From: Rhizobium phaseoli
GTDB lineage: Bacteria > Pseudomonadota > Alphaproteobacteria > Rhizobiales > Rhizobiaceae
NCBI RefSeq assembly: GCF_010668805.1
Contig: NZ_WUFT01000004.1
Span: 248,001-312,000 of the forward strand
DNA length: 64,000 nt
Reading direction: 5' to 3'
A program made the position numbers and the translations under genes. Each line of letters starts with the position of its first letter. Position 1 is the first letter of the stretch. Under the pieces are notes generated by a model that was not told the origin of the DNA, searched no databases, and worked only from the letters and a program-made list of their open reading frames with translations. Positions 7,797 to 16,864 of the stretch are shown here, piece after piece.

Positions 7797-8954
7797 CTAC
7801 GCGGCTTGGTGCGTTTCTCCGAAGGCTTCGACCCGGTTGCGGCCTTCCCGCTTCGAACGATAGAGCGCCTCGTCCGCCTTCTGCATCAGTCTTTCAAAAT
7901 CTCCGCCGTTTTGCCCACACGCGGCAACGCCGATACTCAGTGTCGGAAAGACGGCCAGATCGGGCCGCTGCATCACGGCGGCGGCGAAGGCGAGACGGAT
8001 GCGCTCGGCAATCACCACAGCATCTTCGAGGGAGAAATTTTTCAGCACGGCCAGAAACTCATCGCCGCCTTGACGGGCGAGCAGATCGTCCGAGCGCATG
8101 ATGCCTCTCGAAACGCTGGCGAAAAGCCGCAGGATATCGTCGCCGGCGGCGTGGCCATGCCGGTCGTTCAACTGCTTGAAATGATCGATATCGATGATGA
8201 GCAGCGATACCGGCTGCGAATTGAGAGCGGGCAGATGCTGGGCAAGGCCACCGCGATTGAGCGCGCCGGTCAGCGGGTCGTGGTGGGCGAGTTCGGTTAA
8301 CTGATTTCGGCTGCGCTCGGCAGCCATCAGCACCATGGCCATGCTGCGAAGCATGATGAAAGCAACCGCCGATACCGCCATCCAGCTATGAACGACACTG
8401 CTGCCGAAAGGATCCGGCCCGCCGATTTCGCCGGTCGCCGCAAGAACACTGCGAACCGCAAAGATCGAGGCAGTGCAGACATAGAGGCCGACGAGCAGGG
8501 CTGCCGAATACAGCCTCTCGCGCCGGGCAATACCGATTGCCTCCCCCGCGACGGCGAGATCGCAGAGGCAGCAGATGACCGAGACATAGAGAAGCCTCGC
8601 CGACACTGCCGAGGGATCTCTGACGATAAGTGCGACAGGCACGCTGACGAGAAAGATGGCAAGCCAGAAATAGCGCTGCTCAAGCGCCCGGCCCGAAAAG
8701 ACGCGCACGGCAAAGAACATCAGCATGTAGCCGGCGATGGTCACTACATTGCCACCGTCGATCGAGACGGAGTAGGGAACGAGATTGCGCAAGGCGACGA
8801 GAAAGGAACCGACGCCGACAAGAATATTGCTCAGGCCCCACCACAGCGGCCACCTCTCGAAGCGGCCGGTCGCATAGGCTGCAAGCTGGAGAATGCCCAG
8901 CACGAAGCAGCTCACGGCCACAATGAAATAGATTGTCCTGAGATCCAGCAGCAT
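7797..8954 (-). CDS. Membrane-bound diguanylate cyclase (GGDEF)
   Basis: A 385-residue protein. About six hydrophobic segments fill residues 5-215, forming a membrane sensor domain with no named match. A GGDEF domain follows, with the active-site signature GGDEF at 296-300 intact. An RxxD inhibitory site (RSDD) lies five residues before it, so product inhibition is predicted. The enzyme makes cyclic di-GMP from two GTP at the inner membrane. It is monocistronic, and the sensed signal is unknown. Confidence 0.88.
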   Translation of the reverse strand: MLLDLRTIYFIVAVSCFVLGILQLAAYATGRFERWPLWWGLSNILVGVGSFLVALRNLVPYSVSIDGGNVVTIAGYMLMFFAVRVFSGRALEQRYFWLAIFLVSVPVALIVRDPSAVSARLLYVSVICCLCDLAVAGEAIGIARRERLYSAALLVGLYVCTASIFAVRSVLAATGEIGGPDPFGSSVVHSWMAVSAVAFIMLRSMAMVLMAAERSRNQLTELAHHDPLTGALNRGGLAQHLPALNSQPVSLLIIDIDHFKQLNDRHGHAAGDDILRLFASVSRGIMRSDDLLARQGGDEFLAVLKNFSLEDAVVIAERIRLAFAAAVMQRPDLAVFPTLSIGVAACGQNGGDFERLMQKADEALYRSKREGRNRVEAFGETHQAA

Positions 8955-9185
8955 GACGCTTTCTCGAAATTCTCTCGGAACATACAGGAGGCGTTTTGCG
9001 GTTTGATTGGGGGCTTCGCTAAAAATTTAACGATTGTGGTTTTTTCCCCGCTGCACGCCACCACGCGCCGCAGCACCCGAAAAATAATCCGCGCCGCAAC
9101 CACGGCAGGCCCGCCTGCCTCCATGGTCAAGCGGCGCGGATATTGCCGGCCAGGTGGAACGAGTCCAACCCGACCGGACGTTGCT

Positions 9186-9776
9186 TCAGGCTGCGCGGCG
9201 AACCGGCGCGCCAGCCAGCATGCGTCCCGAGGGGACGATCATGCCGGCCGCGCCGTCGAGCCAGCCTTCCGTGAGTTCGAGCGCCAGAAAGCGCGAGCGT
9301 TCGAACGGACCCGGCATGACGAGATGGCGAGCCTTCTCGGCAAAAAAGCCGAAACGCTCGTAATAGGCGGCGTCACCGACGAGCAGGACGGCACCATGCC
9401 CACGCTTCTTGGCTTCGAGTATCGCCGCACGCATCAGCGCCGAACCGATCCCCTTGCCGCCGTGATGCGGCGCAACGGCGAGCGGACCGAGCAGCAGCGC
9501 ATTGATCGGCGTGCCCTCGTCATTGACGCCGGCCTCGATATTCCAGAGCCGCACCGAGCCGATGACATGGCCGTCGCGATCGCGCGCGACCAGCGCCAGG
9601 CCCTCGGCCGGAACACGGTTGCGGCGGATTTTTTCCGACGACTTCTTGCGGCGGTCTGCGCCCATGACCCGGTCGAGCAGGTTTTCACGGGCAACGACGT
9701 CCGACGGATTTTCGGCGTCGATGGCGAAAGTGGTAGGCGCAAAGAATGCGCGGACAGAATCAAGAACAGCGGCCAT
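9186..9776 (-). CDS. GNAT-family N-acetyltransferase (YhbS-like)
   Basis: A 196-residue acetyltransferase. The acetyl-CoA loop is visible in LLLGPLAVAPHHGGKGIGSALM near residues 93-114, and the YhbS-like continuation reads VLLVGDAAYYERFGF. The start has GGGAGG six bases upstream. It lies downstream of the lysine/ornithine decarboxylase gene on the same strand, separated by a terminator-like hairpin, so cotranscription is uncertain. The substrate is unknown; an amine or protein N-terminus is possible. Confidence 0.83.
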   Translation of the reverse strand: MAAVLDSVRAFFAPTTFAIDAENPSDVVARENLLDRVMGADRRKKSSEKIRRNRVPAEGLALVARDRDGHVIGSVRLWNIEAGVNDEGTPINALLLGPLAVAPHHGGKGIGSALMRAAILEAKKRGHGAVLLVGDAAYYERFGFFAEKARHLVMPGPFERSRFLALELTEGWLDGAAGMIVPSGRMLAGAPVRRAA

Positions 9777-9833
9777 CTTGGCCTCCCGTACCCAATACCG
9801 TTATCAGCGGCGATGAAGGAAAATTGTGAAATT

Positions 9834-9860
9834 GCCGCCCCGGTTGGTTACGGGGCCGGC
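9834..9860 (-). terminator. Hairpin after the decarboxylase gene
   Basis: GCCG-CCCCG pairs with CGGGG-CGGC around an eight-base loop, with a single bulge. On the minus strand it starts about 11 bases after the decarboxylase stop and is followed by an AT-rich run (AATTTCACAATTTTCC). It is a plausible but weak intrinsic terminator. Confidence 0.45.
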
Positions 9861-9870
9861 GGAAACGACC

Positions 9871-11004
9871 TTAGATGACGTAGGCCTTCAGCGGCTCGAA
9901 ACCGTTGAATGCGACCGCCGAATAGGTCGTCGTATAGGCGCCGGTGCCTTCGATCAGGACCTCGTCGCCGATCGAAAGGGAGATCGGCAGCGGATAGAGG
10001 TTCTTCTCGTAGAGCACGTCGGCCGAATCGCAGGTCGGGCCGGCGATGACGCAGGGCTCCATCTCATCGCCGTCGTGCTCCGTGCGGATCGGATAGCGGA
10101 TGGCTTCGTCCATCGTCTCGGCGAGACCGCCGAACTTGCCGATGTCGAGGAATACCCAGCGCGCATCGTCATTGTCCGACTTCTTCGAGATCAGCACGAC
10201 TTCCGCCTTGATGACGCCGGCATTGCCGACCATGCCGCGGCCCGGTTCGATGATCGTCTGCGGGATCTGGTTGCCGAAATGCGTGCGCAGCGCCTGGTAG
10301 ATCGACTTGCCGTAAGCTTCTGCGGACGGAACGTCGCGCAGGTACTTGGTCGGGAAGCCGCCGCCCATGTTGACCATCTGCAGGTGGATGCCCTGCTTGG
10401 CAAGCGAGACGAAGACGCGCTTGGCATCGGCAAGCGCCGAATCCCAGGCATCGACCTTGGTCATCTGCGAACCGACATGGAACGAGACGCCGTAGGACTG
10501 CAGGCCAAGCTGATGGGCGTAGACGAGAACGTCGACAGCCATCTGCGGAACGCAGCCGAACTTGCGCGACAGTGGCCATTCAGCCCCTTCGCCATCCGTC
10601 AGCACGCGGCAGAAGACGCGGGCGCCGGGAGCGGCGCGCGAAATCTTCTCGACTTCCTCGTGGCTGTCGACCGCAAACAGGCTGACGCCGAGCGCATGCG
10701 CGCGGGCAACGTCACGTTCCTTCTTGATCGTATTGCCGTAGGAGATGCGGGCGGCGGTCGCACCGGCTTCGAGCGCCATTTCGATTTCGGCAACGGATGC
10801 GCAATCGAAATTGGAGCCGAGGCCTGCGAGCAGCTTCAGCACTTCCGGGGCCGGGTTGGCCTTGACGGCGTAGTAGATGGCGCTGTCCGGCATTGCGTGA
10901 CGGAAGGCGTGGAAATTGTCGCTGATGACGTCGAGGTCAACCACGAGGCAGGGACCATCGGGACGTCGGGTTGCGAGAAAGTCGCGGATGCGCTGGGTGG
11001 TCAT
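9871..11004 (-). CDS. Lysine/ornithine decarboxylase (PLP-dependent, fold III)
   Basis: A 377-residue alanine-racemase-fold decarboxylase. The PLP lysine is Lys48 in YYAVKANP. Family motifs follow in order: SFHVGSQ, MGGGFPTKY, EPGRGMVGNAG and the catalytic loop GPTCDSADVLYE. It converts ornithine to putrescine and, in rhizobial homologues, lysine to cadaverine. The ATG at 11004 has GAGGGA seven bases upstream; the same frame stays open upstream to 11487, but that stretch has no conserved protein features and is better read as an RNA leader. It is divergent from a LysR gene. Confidence 0.92.
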   Translation of the reverse strand: MTTQRIRDFLATRRPDGPCLVVDLDVISDNFHAFRHAMPDSAIYYAVKANPAPEVLKLLAGLGSNFDCASVAEIEMALEAGATAARISYGNTIKKERDVARAHALGVSLFAVDSHEEVEKISRAAPGARVFCRVLTDGEGAEWPLSRKFGCVPQMAVDVLVYAHQLGLQSYGVSFHVGSQMTKVDAWDSALADAKRVFVSLAKQGIHLQMVNMGGGFPTKYLRDVPSAEAYGKSIYQALRTHFGNQIPQTIIEPGRGMVGNAGVIKAEVVLISKKSDNDDARWVFLDIGKFGGLAETMDEAIRYPIRTEHDGDEMEPCVIAGPTCDSADVLYEKNLYPLPISLSIGDEVLIEGTGAYTTTYSAVAFNGFEPLKAYVI

Positions 11005-11400
11005 ATCGATTCCCTCTTCCAGTTCCAGAGCTCCGGCATGAACCGGAGGACAAAGGGCATACGGGAACTCGCATTGGAACCAGCCGGTGGAGACCCCGGA
11101 ACCATAGCAAACGCTCGATGCGCAGATAGTGAACCAACGCCGCCATGCGGTGTAAGTTCGGCTTTGTCTGCCATGGATTGGAGGGAGAATCCCAACCGCA
11201 CTTCCGGCAATGATGGTGTGCCTCTTCAGTAACCCCCGCTGATGGAAAGCAGGGAGAGAACAAAAAGGCCCGCACCGTCGTTGCTTCAGGCGTCCTCGCA
11301 TTTTCCGGTTGGCCGGAATAGCGACTGGAGGGGTTAATTCCAGGTACCTTACCGATTTCCTCACCAATTCGAGGGTTCGGCGGACACCCATGGGCACGTG
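11005..11400 (-). ncRNA. Long structured leader of the decarboxylase gene, candidate speF RNA element
   Basis: No gene fits the 529 bases between the decarboxylase and the LysR gene. On the minus strand the last part forms a hairpin with CTCCGG/CCGGAG (11031-11036, 11043-11048) inside outer arms at 11022-11026 and 11064-11068, ending just before the Shine-Dalgarno at 11011-11016. Another GC-rich hairpin lies near 11232-11253. A conserved leader called the speF element is known upstream of alphaproteobacterial ornithine decarboxylase genes. Assignment rests on position and structure, not on a covariance-model hit. Confidence 0.5.
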
Positions 11401-11533
11401 CGACTTTGGGCTGAGGTGGAGATAAGAATATTCGCCTTCATAATCAAGCGATTTTTTGATCGCGGGGCCAAAAAAATAATTGAACAAAACGAGCCGATTT
11501 GTTCAACATTCCGAAACAGCGTAAGGGATGTCC

Positions 11534-12427
11534 ATGGATACCTTGACCCGCATACGTGCTTTCATCGATGTCGTCGAAGCCGAAGGTTTCTCCGCCGCCG
11601 CGCGGCGCACCGGCCGCTCCAAGGCGCTGCTTTCCAAATACGTGCGTGAGCTGGAGGATGAGCTCGGCGCACTGCTGCTCAACCGCACCACCCGGCAGTT
11701 CTCCATGACCGAGGCCGGCCACACCTACTACCGCACCGCCTCCGATATTCTCAAGGAGATCGACAACCTCGCCGATCTCGTGCGCGAAAACAATGCGCAG
11801 CTCAAAGGACGGCTTCGCATCTCCGTACCGCGCACCTTCGTCGATGCCGATGTCGGCCAGTCGCTGATCGATTTTGCCAAGGAGAACCCGGACCTTTCAC
11901 TGGAGATCGCCGCCGACGACCGCTTTGTCGATCTGATCGAAGAAGGCTTCGACGTGGCGATCCGCATCACCAAGCTCGAGGATTCCGGCATGATCGCCCG
12001 CAAGATCTCCGATTTCCGTATCCATCTCTGCGCCACGCCGGAATTTCTCGAGCGCTATCCCAACATCGAGCATCCGACCGATATTTCCAACGTCCCCTTC
12101 ATCGTCGATACCAATGCGCGCACCCAGGCGAGCATCCGCTTCCACAACCCCGATAATACCTCGTTCGCCGTTGCCGTTTCCGGGCCGATAGAGATTAACA
12201 GTCCGCATGCGACATTGCGCGCCGCACTCGCCGGCATCGGCATTGCCTTCATCCCGGATTTCATCGCTCGCAAGCCGATCGAGAACGGTGAACTGGTCAC
12301 ACTGTTCAATGACTATATCCCGACCGACCGCGGCATCTATGCCGTTTATCCGCACCGCCGCTACCTGCCCGCCAAGGTGAGGATCTTCGTCGACTACCTC
12401 AACAACTGGTTCAAGAAACATCCGTAG
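11534..12427 (+). CDS. LysR-family transcriptional regulator
   Basis: A 297-residue LysR regulator. The N-terminal winged helix-turn-helix reads FIDVVEAEGFSAAARRTGRSKALLSKYVRELEDELG in effect (residues 10-45), followed by the dimer helix and the two-lobed effector domain. The ATG at 11534 has AAGGG at seven bases; the ATG at 11528 lies too close to it. It is divergent from the decarboxylase leader and could regulate it. Its effector region resembles the CrgA-like branch (GLVTLFNDY-type ending), which does not reveal a ligand. Confidence 0.88.
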   Translation: MDTLTRIRAFIDVVEAEGFSAAARRTGRSKALLSKYVRELEDELGALLLNRTTRQFSMTEAGHTYYRTASDILKEIDNLADLVRENNAQLKGRLRISVPRTFVDADVGQSLIDFAKENPDLSLEIAADDRFVDLIEEGFDVAIRITKLEDSGMIARKISDFRIHLCATPEFLERYPNIEHPTDISNVPFIVDTNARTQASIRFHNPDNTSFAVAVSGPIEINSPHATLRAALAGIGIAFIPDFIARKPIENGELVTLFNDYIPTDRGIYAVYPHRRYLPAKVRIFVDYLNNWFKKHP

Positions 12428-12559
12428 CGCCGCCCTTGCGGCTGCGACATCGCGACCCGTGCCAACCCGCGGCTATCTGAATCCAGTAGCGAATCCGGTC
12501 CCAATTCCGTCCCAATTTCTGGCAAGAAGTCAGGGTCACCGAACAGGGCAGCGGACTAG

Positions 12560-13201
12560 ATGAGATATTCGACGATACTGATGGCCGCGCTTGTTTCGCT
12601 GGCGCCGGCCGCCGCCCTTGCCCATCCGCACATCTTCGTGGAGGCCCGCCTCGAGGTCGTCGCCGACAAGGATGGCAACGTCGAGGAACTGCGCAACGTC
12701 TGGCGCTTCGACGAAGTCTTCTCTTCCTCAGTGGTCATGGATTTCGACAAGAACACCGACCTGAAGCTGGAGCCGAATGAGCTCGCGGAGGTCGGCAAAA
12801 CGGTGAAGCAGTCGCTTTCCGAATATGATTATTACATGAACCTGACCATCAACGGGAAAAACATCACCGTTCAGAAGCCCGACATCATCCATGTCGACTA
12901 TAAGGACGGCCAGCTGCTGATGTTTTTCGCGGTCAAGCCGGTGGAGAAGATGCCGCTTAAGGGCAGGCTCACCTTCGGCGTCTACGACCCGACGCTCTAC
13001 ACCTCAATCGACTTTCCCACAGACAACGAACTGGCAATCGTCGGCGACGGCTTCAAGGCCTGCAAACATCAGGTGGTGCGACCGGATGCCGACCAGGTGA
13101 TCTCGCAGAACAAGCAATCGCTGACCGACGCCTTCTTCAATGATCCCACTGGCACCAACATGTCCAAACTCTTCGCCACTCGGCTGGAGGTCACATGCTG
13201 A
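12560..13201 (+). CDS. DUF1007-family periplasmic protein
   Basis: A 213-residue protein with a signal peptide (MRYSTILMAALVSLAPAAALA, cleavage expected before HPHIF). The mature start HPHIFVEARLEVV is the signature of DUF1007, a family repeatedly encoded next to NicO-type metal exporters. The exposed histidines could bind metal at the mature N-terminus. It overlaps the transporter gene by seven bases, so the two are coupled and probably act together in the envelope. Confidence 0.88.
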   Translation: MRYSTILMAALVSLAPAAALAHPHIFVEARLEVVADKDGNVEELRNVWRFDEVFSSSVVMDFDKNTDLKLEPNELAEVGKTVKQSLSEYDYYMNLTINGKNITVQKPDIIHVDYKDGQLLMFFAVKPVEKMPLKGRLTFGVYDPTLYTSIDFPTDNELAIVGDGFKACKHQVVRPDADQVISQNKQSLTDAFFNDPTGTNMSKLFATRLEVTC

Positions 13202-14271
13202 CGAAACGCGTGTGCGTCATCTTTTCTGCCGCGGTCTTGGCGCTTCTGGCGGCGGCAAGTCTTGTCCATGCGCAATCGCCGCTCGGCATCGGCACGGCGG
13301 AGCCAAGCTTCCAGCCGACCGGCGGGCCGCTCGCACCCCTCTTGCTCTATGTGAACTATGAGCAGCAGGCCTTCTACCGGGCGCTGACCGACGCATTAAA
13401 GGGCATGCGCCAAGACCCATGGCAATTGACCTCGCTGATCGGCCTCTCCTTCGCCTATGGCGTCTTTCATGCCGCCGGCCCCGGCCACGGCAAGGCGGTC
13501 ATCTCCTCCTACATGATCGCCAACGAGATCGAGCTGAAGCGCGGCGTGGTGATCTCCTTCATTTCGGCTTTCGTCCAGGGCGTGGTGGCGGTGGCCCTAG
13601 TCGGCGGCGCCTGGCTGGTGCTGCGCGGCACCGGCATCACGTTGACGGCGGCGACCCATGCGATGGAGATCGCAAGCTTCGTCATGGTCATCCTGTTCGG
13701 CGGCTGGCTGCTGTTCCGTAAACTGCGTTCGATGACGGCCAACATACCGCGTCGCCGTCTGGTGGCGACACCTGCCGGTTCGGTCAGCATGATGCTCGAT
13801 TGGAAGGACAATGCCGTCGAACGCCAGACCTATGCCTTCAACGGCAAGGCGCAGCCTGTCGACGCCGCCCATACCTTCGTTCCCGGCATGGCCTGCGAGA
13901 CCTGCGGCAATGCCCATGTGCCTGATCCCGCCATGCTCGCCGGCGACAGGTTCAGCGCCCGCGAGGCCTGGTCGGCCATCGTCGCCGTTGGTCTTCGCCC
14001 CTGCTCCGGCGCATTGCTGGTCATGACCTTCTCGCTGCTCAACGGGCTCTATCTCGGTGGCGTGTTGTCGGTCGCCGCCATGTCGCTCGGCACGGCGATT
14101 ACCGTTTCCCTGCTTGCCACGCTTGCCGTCACTGCCAAGAGTGCCGCCGTGCGCCTCTCCGGGCGCGGCTCGACCGCCTCGATCTGGATCGGCAACGCCA
14201 TCGAAATCCTCGGCGCCGTGCTCGTCATGCTGATGGGCGCCCTGCTGCTCGCGGCCTCGCTGCAGGGGTAG
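13195..14271 (+). CDS. NicO-family nickel/cobalt exporter (RcnA-like)
   Basis: A 358-residue inner-membrane protein with an apparent signal sequence and about six transmembrane segments. Characteristic motifs are FGVFHAAGPGHGKAVISSYM-like (residues 84-103) and GLRPCSGALLVM, both typical of the NicO/RcnA export family. A soluble central loop (residues 185-255) includes CETCGNAH, which may bind metal. It likely exports nickel or cobalt; the metal cannot be fixed from sequence. It is cotranscribed with the DUF1007 gene. Confidence 0.87.
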   Translation: MLTKRVCVIFSAAVLALLAAASLVHAQSPLGIGTAEPSFQPTGGPLAPLLLYVNYEQQAFYRALTDALKGMRQDPWQLTSLIGLSFAYGVFHAAGPGHGKAVISSYMIANEIELKRGVVISFISAFVQGVVAVALVGGAWLVLRGTGITLTAATHAMEIASFVMVILFGGWLLFRKLRSMTANIPRRRLVATPAGSVSMMLDWKDNAVERQTYAFNGKAQPVDAAHTFVPGMACETCGNAHVPDPAMLAGDRFSAREAWSAIVAVGLRPCSGALLVMTFSLLNGLYLGGVLSVAAMSLGTAITVSLLATLAVTAKSAAVRLSGRGSTASIWIGNAIEILGAVLVMLMGALLLAASLQG

Positions 14272-14273
14272 GC

Positions 14274-14480
14274 CTACTTTCCCCTGCTCCGTTGATAGCG
14301 CGCTCGTAGCCAGAAGACCGCGAAAAACGCTAGGATCAGGCCGGCGCCGACTGCGATGCCGAGCGTCGGAGAGAAATTGCCGATCCAAAGCACGATGCTT
14401 GGCAGGAAATAGATGACGAGGCCGGCGCCAAGCAAGATGACGGCGGCGGCAATGGCCTGCGAGCGGCTCTCCGGGCTCAC
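14274..14480 (-). CDS. Small membrane protein, two transmembrane segments
   Basis: A 68-residue protein with two hydrophobic helices (AIAAAVILLGAGLVIYFLPSI and GIAVGAGLILAFFAVFWLR) and a basic C-terminus. The GTG start at 14480 overlaps the stop of the upstream acetyltransferase gene as GTGA and has AGGAAAGG upstream. A longer frame from 14600 exists, but it would overlap the acetyltransferase gene completely in that part. No family was recognised. Translational coupling suggests it is made together with the acetyltransferase. Confidence 0.65.
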   Translation of the reverse strand: MSPESRSQAIAAAVILLGAGLVIYFLPSIVLWIGNFSPTLGIAVGAGLILAFFAVFWLRARYQRSRGK

Positions 14481-15172
14481 GCGAGCCTTTCCTTTTCCAG
14501 ATCGGCGCGGATATCTTGCAGGCGACGGATCTGGTTGCCGGCGGCGTCGAAATTTTCCGGCGAAAGCCAGGTTTCGAAGGCATCGTTGATCAGCGGCCAT
14601 TCCGTATCGATCATCGAGAACCAGGCAGTGTCACGGTTGCGACGCTTGGAGATCATGTGCTGGCGGAAAACCCCTTCGAAGCTGAAGCCGTAACGGGCGG
14701 CCGTCGTCTTGCTCGCCTCGTTGTTATTGTCGCATTTCCATTCGTAGCGACGGTAGCCGAGATCCTCGAAGACATGCTTGGCCATCAGGTAATGCACTTC
14801 CGTCGACAGCGGCGAACGCTTCATCTCAGGCCCGTGCGCTACCCCGCCGATCTCGACGACGCCGTTTGCCGGGTCCGCCCTCATATAGTTCGCCATGCCC
14901 AGAATCTTGCCGGTGGCATTGTCGCGGAAGATATGGGTGAGCCAGCCGGACTTGGTGTAGACGGTTTCCAGCCAGTTGGCGAAATCCTCGATGCCGGAGA
15001 AATCGTCCTGCGCAAAATAGAGAAGCAGCGGATTGATGCCCATGCCGCCAAGCCCGTCCCACAGCGCTTCGAGATGTTCGGCGCGCCGATAGGGTTCGAC
15101 GGTGACGAAACGGCCCTTCAGTGTCACCGGCTTCGGCGCCGGGCAGCCCTTGAAATTTGTTAGATCGCGCAT
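14477..15172 (-). CDS. GNAT-family acetyltransferase (RimJ/RimL-like)
   Basis: A 231-residue acetyltransferase of the Acetyltransf_3 type. The central region reads GKILGMANYMRADPANGVVEIGGV and then EVHYLMAKHVFEDLGYRRYEWKCD, with the typical NEASKTTAARYGFSFEGVFRQ end of RimL-like enzymes. The ATG at 15172 has GGGGAG upstream; the frame continues to 15571 but that part overlaps the DUF533 gene on the same strand. The substrate is unknown. It is coupled to the small membrane protein gene. Confidence 0.85.
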   Translation of the reverse strand: MRDLTNFKGCPAPKPVTLKGRFVTVEPYRRAEHLEALWDGLGGMGINPLLLYFAQDDFSGIEDFANWLETVYTKSGWLTHIFRDNATGKILGMANYMRADPANGVVEIGGVAHGPEMKRSPLSTEVHYLMAKHVFEDLGYRRYEWKCDNNNEASKTTAARYGFSFEGVFRQHMISKRRNRDTAWFSMIDTEWPLINDAFETWLSPENFDAAGNQIRRLQDIRADLEKERLA

Positions 15173-15239
15173 GTTCACTCCCCTTGTCCAGGAGTGGAGT
15201 GGATAGGCCAGCCGCCCGACAAAGGCAACCGGCCTGATG

Positions 15240-15959
15240 TTACTGTGACAAGGTAACCTTGGCGGAAGACACTGTCGCCTCGATATGGTCGACCAGCTGG
15301 TCGGCAAGGCCGAGCCTGCCGGCAAGCAGATCGAGATAACCGCGCTCGGCGCGCGAATCCGGCTCGATGGTGAGCCGCGAGGCGGTGTAGAGTTCGACCC
15401 GTTGTTCTTCCGTCGTTGCGGCGGCCACCAGCGCATCGATATCGGTCGGTGAAGCGAGTTCGCGCTCGATGAAGGCGGCAGCCTCGCCGCTGACATCGGC
15501 GGCCTTGACCTTGTCCATAATGAGGGCGCGTTCGGCATCGTCGATATGGCCGTCGGCCTTGGCGGCGGCAATCATCGCGCGGATCAGCACCAGCACGAAT
15601 TCGTTGCTGCCTGCCGGCGACGCCGGCCCGAAACCGGATTCGACAGGCGGCGGCAGGAGAACCGGATTGTTGGCCGAGGGCGCATCCGAAGGGGCTGCGG
15701 GCGCCTGCCCTGACTGATAATTTTTGTAGGCCTGGTAGCCGAGGCCGGCGATGGCGGCAAGACCGCCGATCGCCAGTGCATTGCCGGCAATACCCCGGCC
15801 TGTCTTGGTGCCGAGAAGCGCGGCGGCGATCGCGCCTGCCGCCAGCGGATTGTTTCTGGCCGTCTGAGCCGCATCACCTGCCCGGTCGCGGACCGAACCA
15901 CCAAGACCCGGCACCTGCGAACCCAAGAACTGGTCGAGAAGCTTCTTTGCGTCGAACAT
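15240..15959 (-). CDS. DUF533 (YebE-like) membrane-associated protein
   Basis: A 239-residue protein. The N-terminal MFDAKKLLDQFLGSQVPG and the glycine/alanine-rich hydrophobic stretch AGNALAIGGLAAIAGLGYQAYKNYQ in residues 58-82 are typical of DUF533. A Pro/Ala linker follows. The C-terminal TerB-like helical domain (LIRAMIAAAKADGHIDDAERALIM) carries the acidic DGHID motif. The start has GACGAGGA directly upstream. Function is unknown; the family is linked to the envelope. Confidence 0.83.
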   Translation of the reverse strand: MFDAKKLLDQFLGSQVPGLGGSVRDRAGDAAQTARNNPLAAGAIAAALLGTKTGRGIAGNALAIGGLAAIAGLGYQAYKNYQSGQAPAAPSDAPSANNPVLLPPPVESGFGPASPAGSNEFVLVLIRAMIAAAKADGHIDDAERALIMDKVKAADVSGEAAAFIERELASPTDIDALVAAATTEEQRVELYTASRLTIEPDSRAERGYLDLLAGRLGLADQLVDHIEATVSSAKVTLSQ

Positions 15960-16072
15960 TCCTCGTCATCTCCCTGTTTGAAGCTGGAAGCGTACATAGG
16001 TTTGCGACGGCTGGAATACAAATCGGGGGCAAGCGGGGTTGTAGCGCGAGGCTCCCCGCCGTCTACCGAACG

Positions 16073-16711
16073 TCAGGCCTTCAGTGCCGCCGCTTCGGCC
16101 GCAAGCTTGGTGATCCCCGCCCAGTCGCCGGCTGTGACCAGCTCCTTCGGCGCCACCCAAGAGCCGCCGACGCAGATGACGTTCGGCAGCGAGAGATAAT
16201 CATGGGCGTTCTTCAGCGAAATGCCGCCGGTCGGGCAGAACAGCGTGCCGGCAAGCGGCGAGGAGAGCGCCTTGAGATAGGCGGCGCCACCGGCCTGCTC
16301 GGCCGGGAAGAATTTCAGCACCTGGTAGCCTTCTTCGCGCAGCGCCATGACTTCGCTGGCAGTCGCAGCACCAGGAAGCAGCGGCACGTTCGAATCAGCG
16401 GCGGCATCGAGCAGTTCCTGGGTCGTGCCCGGGCTGACGATGAATTTAGAACCGGCCTCGACAGCGGCTTCCCAATGAGCGGCATTGAGGATCGTGCCGG
16501 CGCCGACTTCGGCGCCCTCGACCTCGGCGGCGACGGCGCGTACGGCCTCGAGTGCCGCCGGCGTGCGCATGGTGATCTCGATCGCCCTCAAGCCGCCTGC
16601 AACGAGCGCGCGGGCCAGCAGTACAGACGACTTCACATCGTCGACGATCAGGACCGGAACGACCGGCTGGAGTTTCAGAATGGAAAGGAGCTTCTCTGTT
16701 TTCTCGCCCAT
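16073..16711 (-). CDS. eda: 2-dehydro-3-deoxy-6-phosphogluconate aldolase
   Basis: A 212-residue class I aldolase that splits KDPG into pyruvate and glyceraldehyde 3-phosphate, the last step of the Entner-Doudoroff pathway. Visible motifs are VPVLIVDD, the catalytic Glu in AIEITMRTP, GAGTIL, FIVSPG, and the Schiff-base lysine in VLKFFPAE. The ATG at 16711 gives the normal family length; upstream codons in frame are not conserved in type. The gene is monocistronic here, divergent from the CYTH gene. Confidence 0.93.
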   Translation of the reverse strand: MGEKTEKLLSILKLQPVVPVLIVDDVKSSVLLARALVAGGLRAIEITMRTPAALEAVRAVAAEVEGAEVGAGTILNAAHWEAAVEAGSKFIVSPGTTQELLDAAADSNVPLLPGAATASEVMALREEGYQVLKFFPAEQAGGAAYLKALSSPLAGTLFCPTGGISLKNAHDYLSLPNVICVGGSWVAPKELVTAGDWAGITKLAAEAAALKA

Positions 16712-16864
16712 GGTCGCGCGACTTCCTTGAAACGATTGAATTCGGTTCCCGAATAACGCCCTCGCGGAACCTTGTCGAGATAAAACCGGGCGATATGTCA
16801 AGATGGGTAGGAAATGCGCGGAAATTGGACTACCGTGCCGTCATCGTCACCAAAGGTTCACCGT

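Noticed and set aside
8955..9185. A small gene between the diguanylate cyclase and the acetyltransferase
   Set aside because: Frames there are short, without starts or conserved features, and overlap AT-rich promoter-like DNA.
9871..11487. A 538-codon open frame for the decarboxylase
   Set aside because: The 161 extra N-terminal codons have no conserved protein features and cover a structured leader; the ATG at 11004 has a good Shine-Dalgarno and gives the family length.
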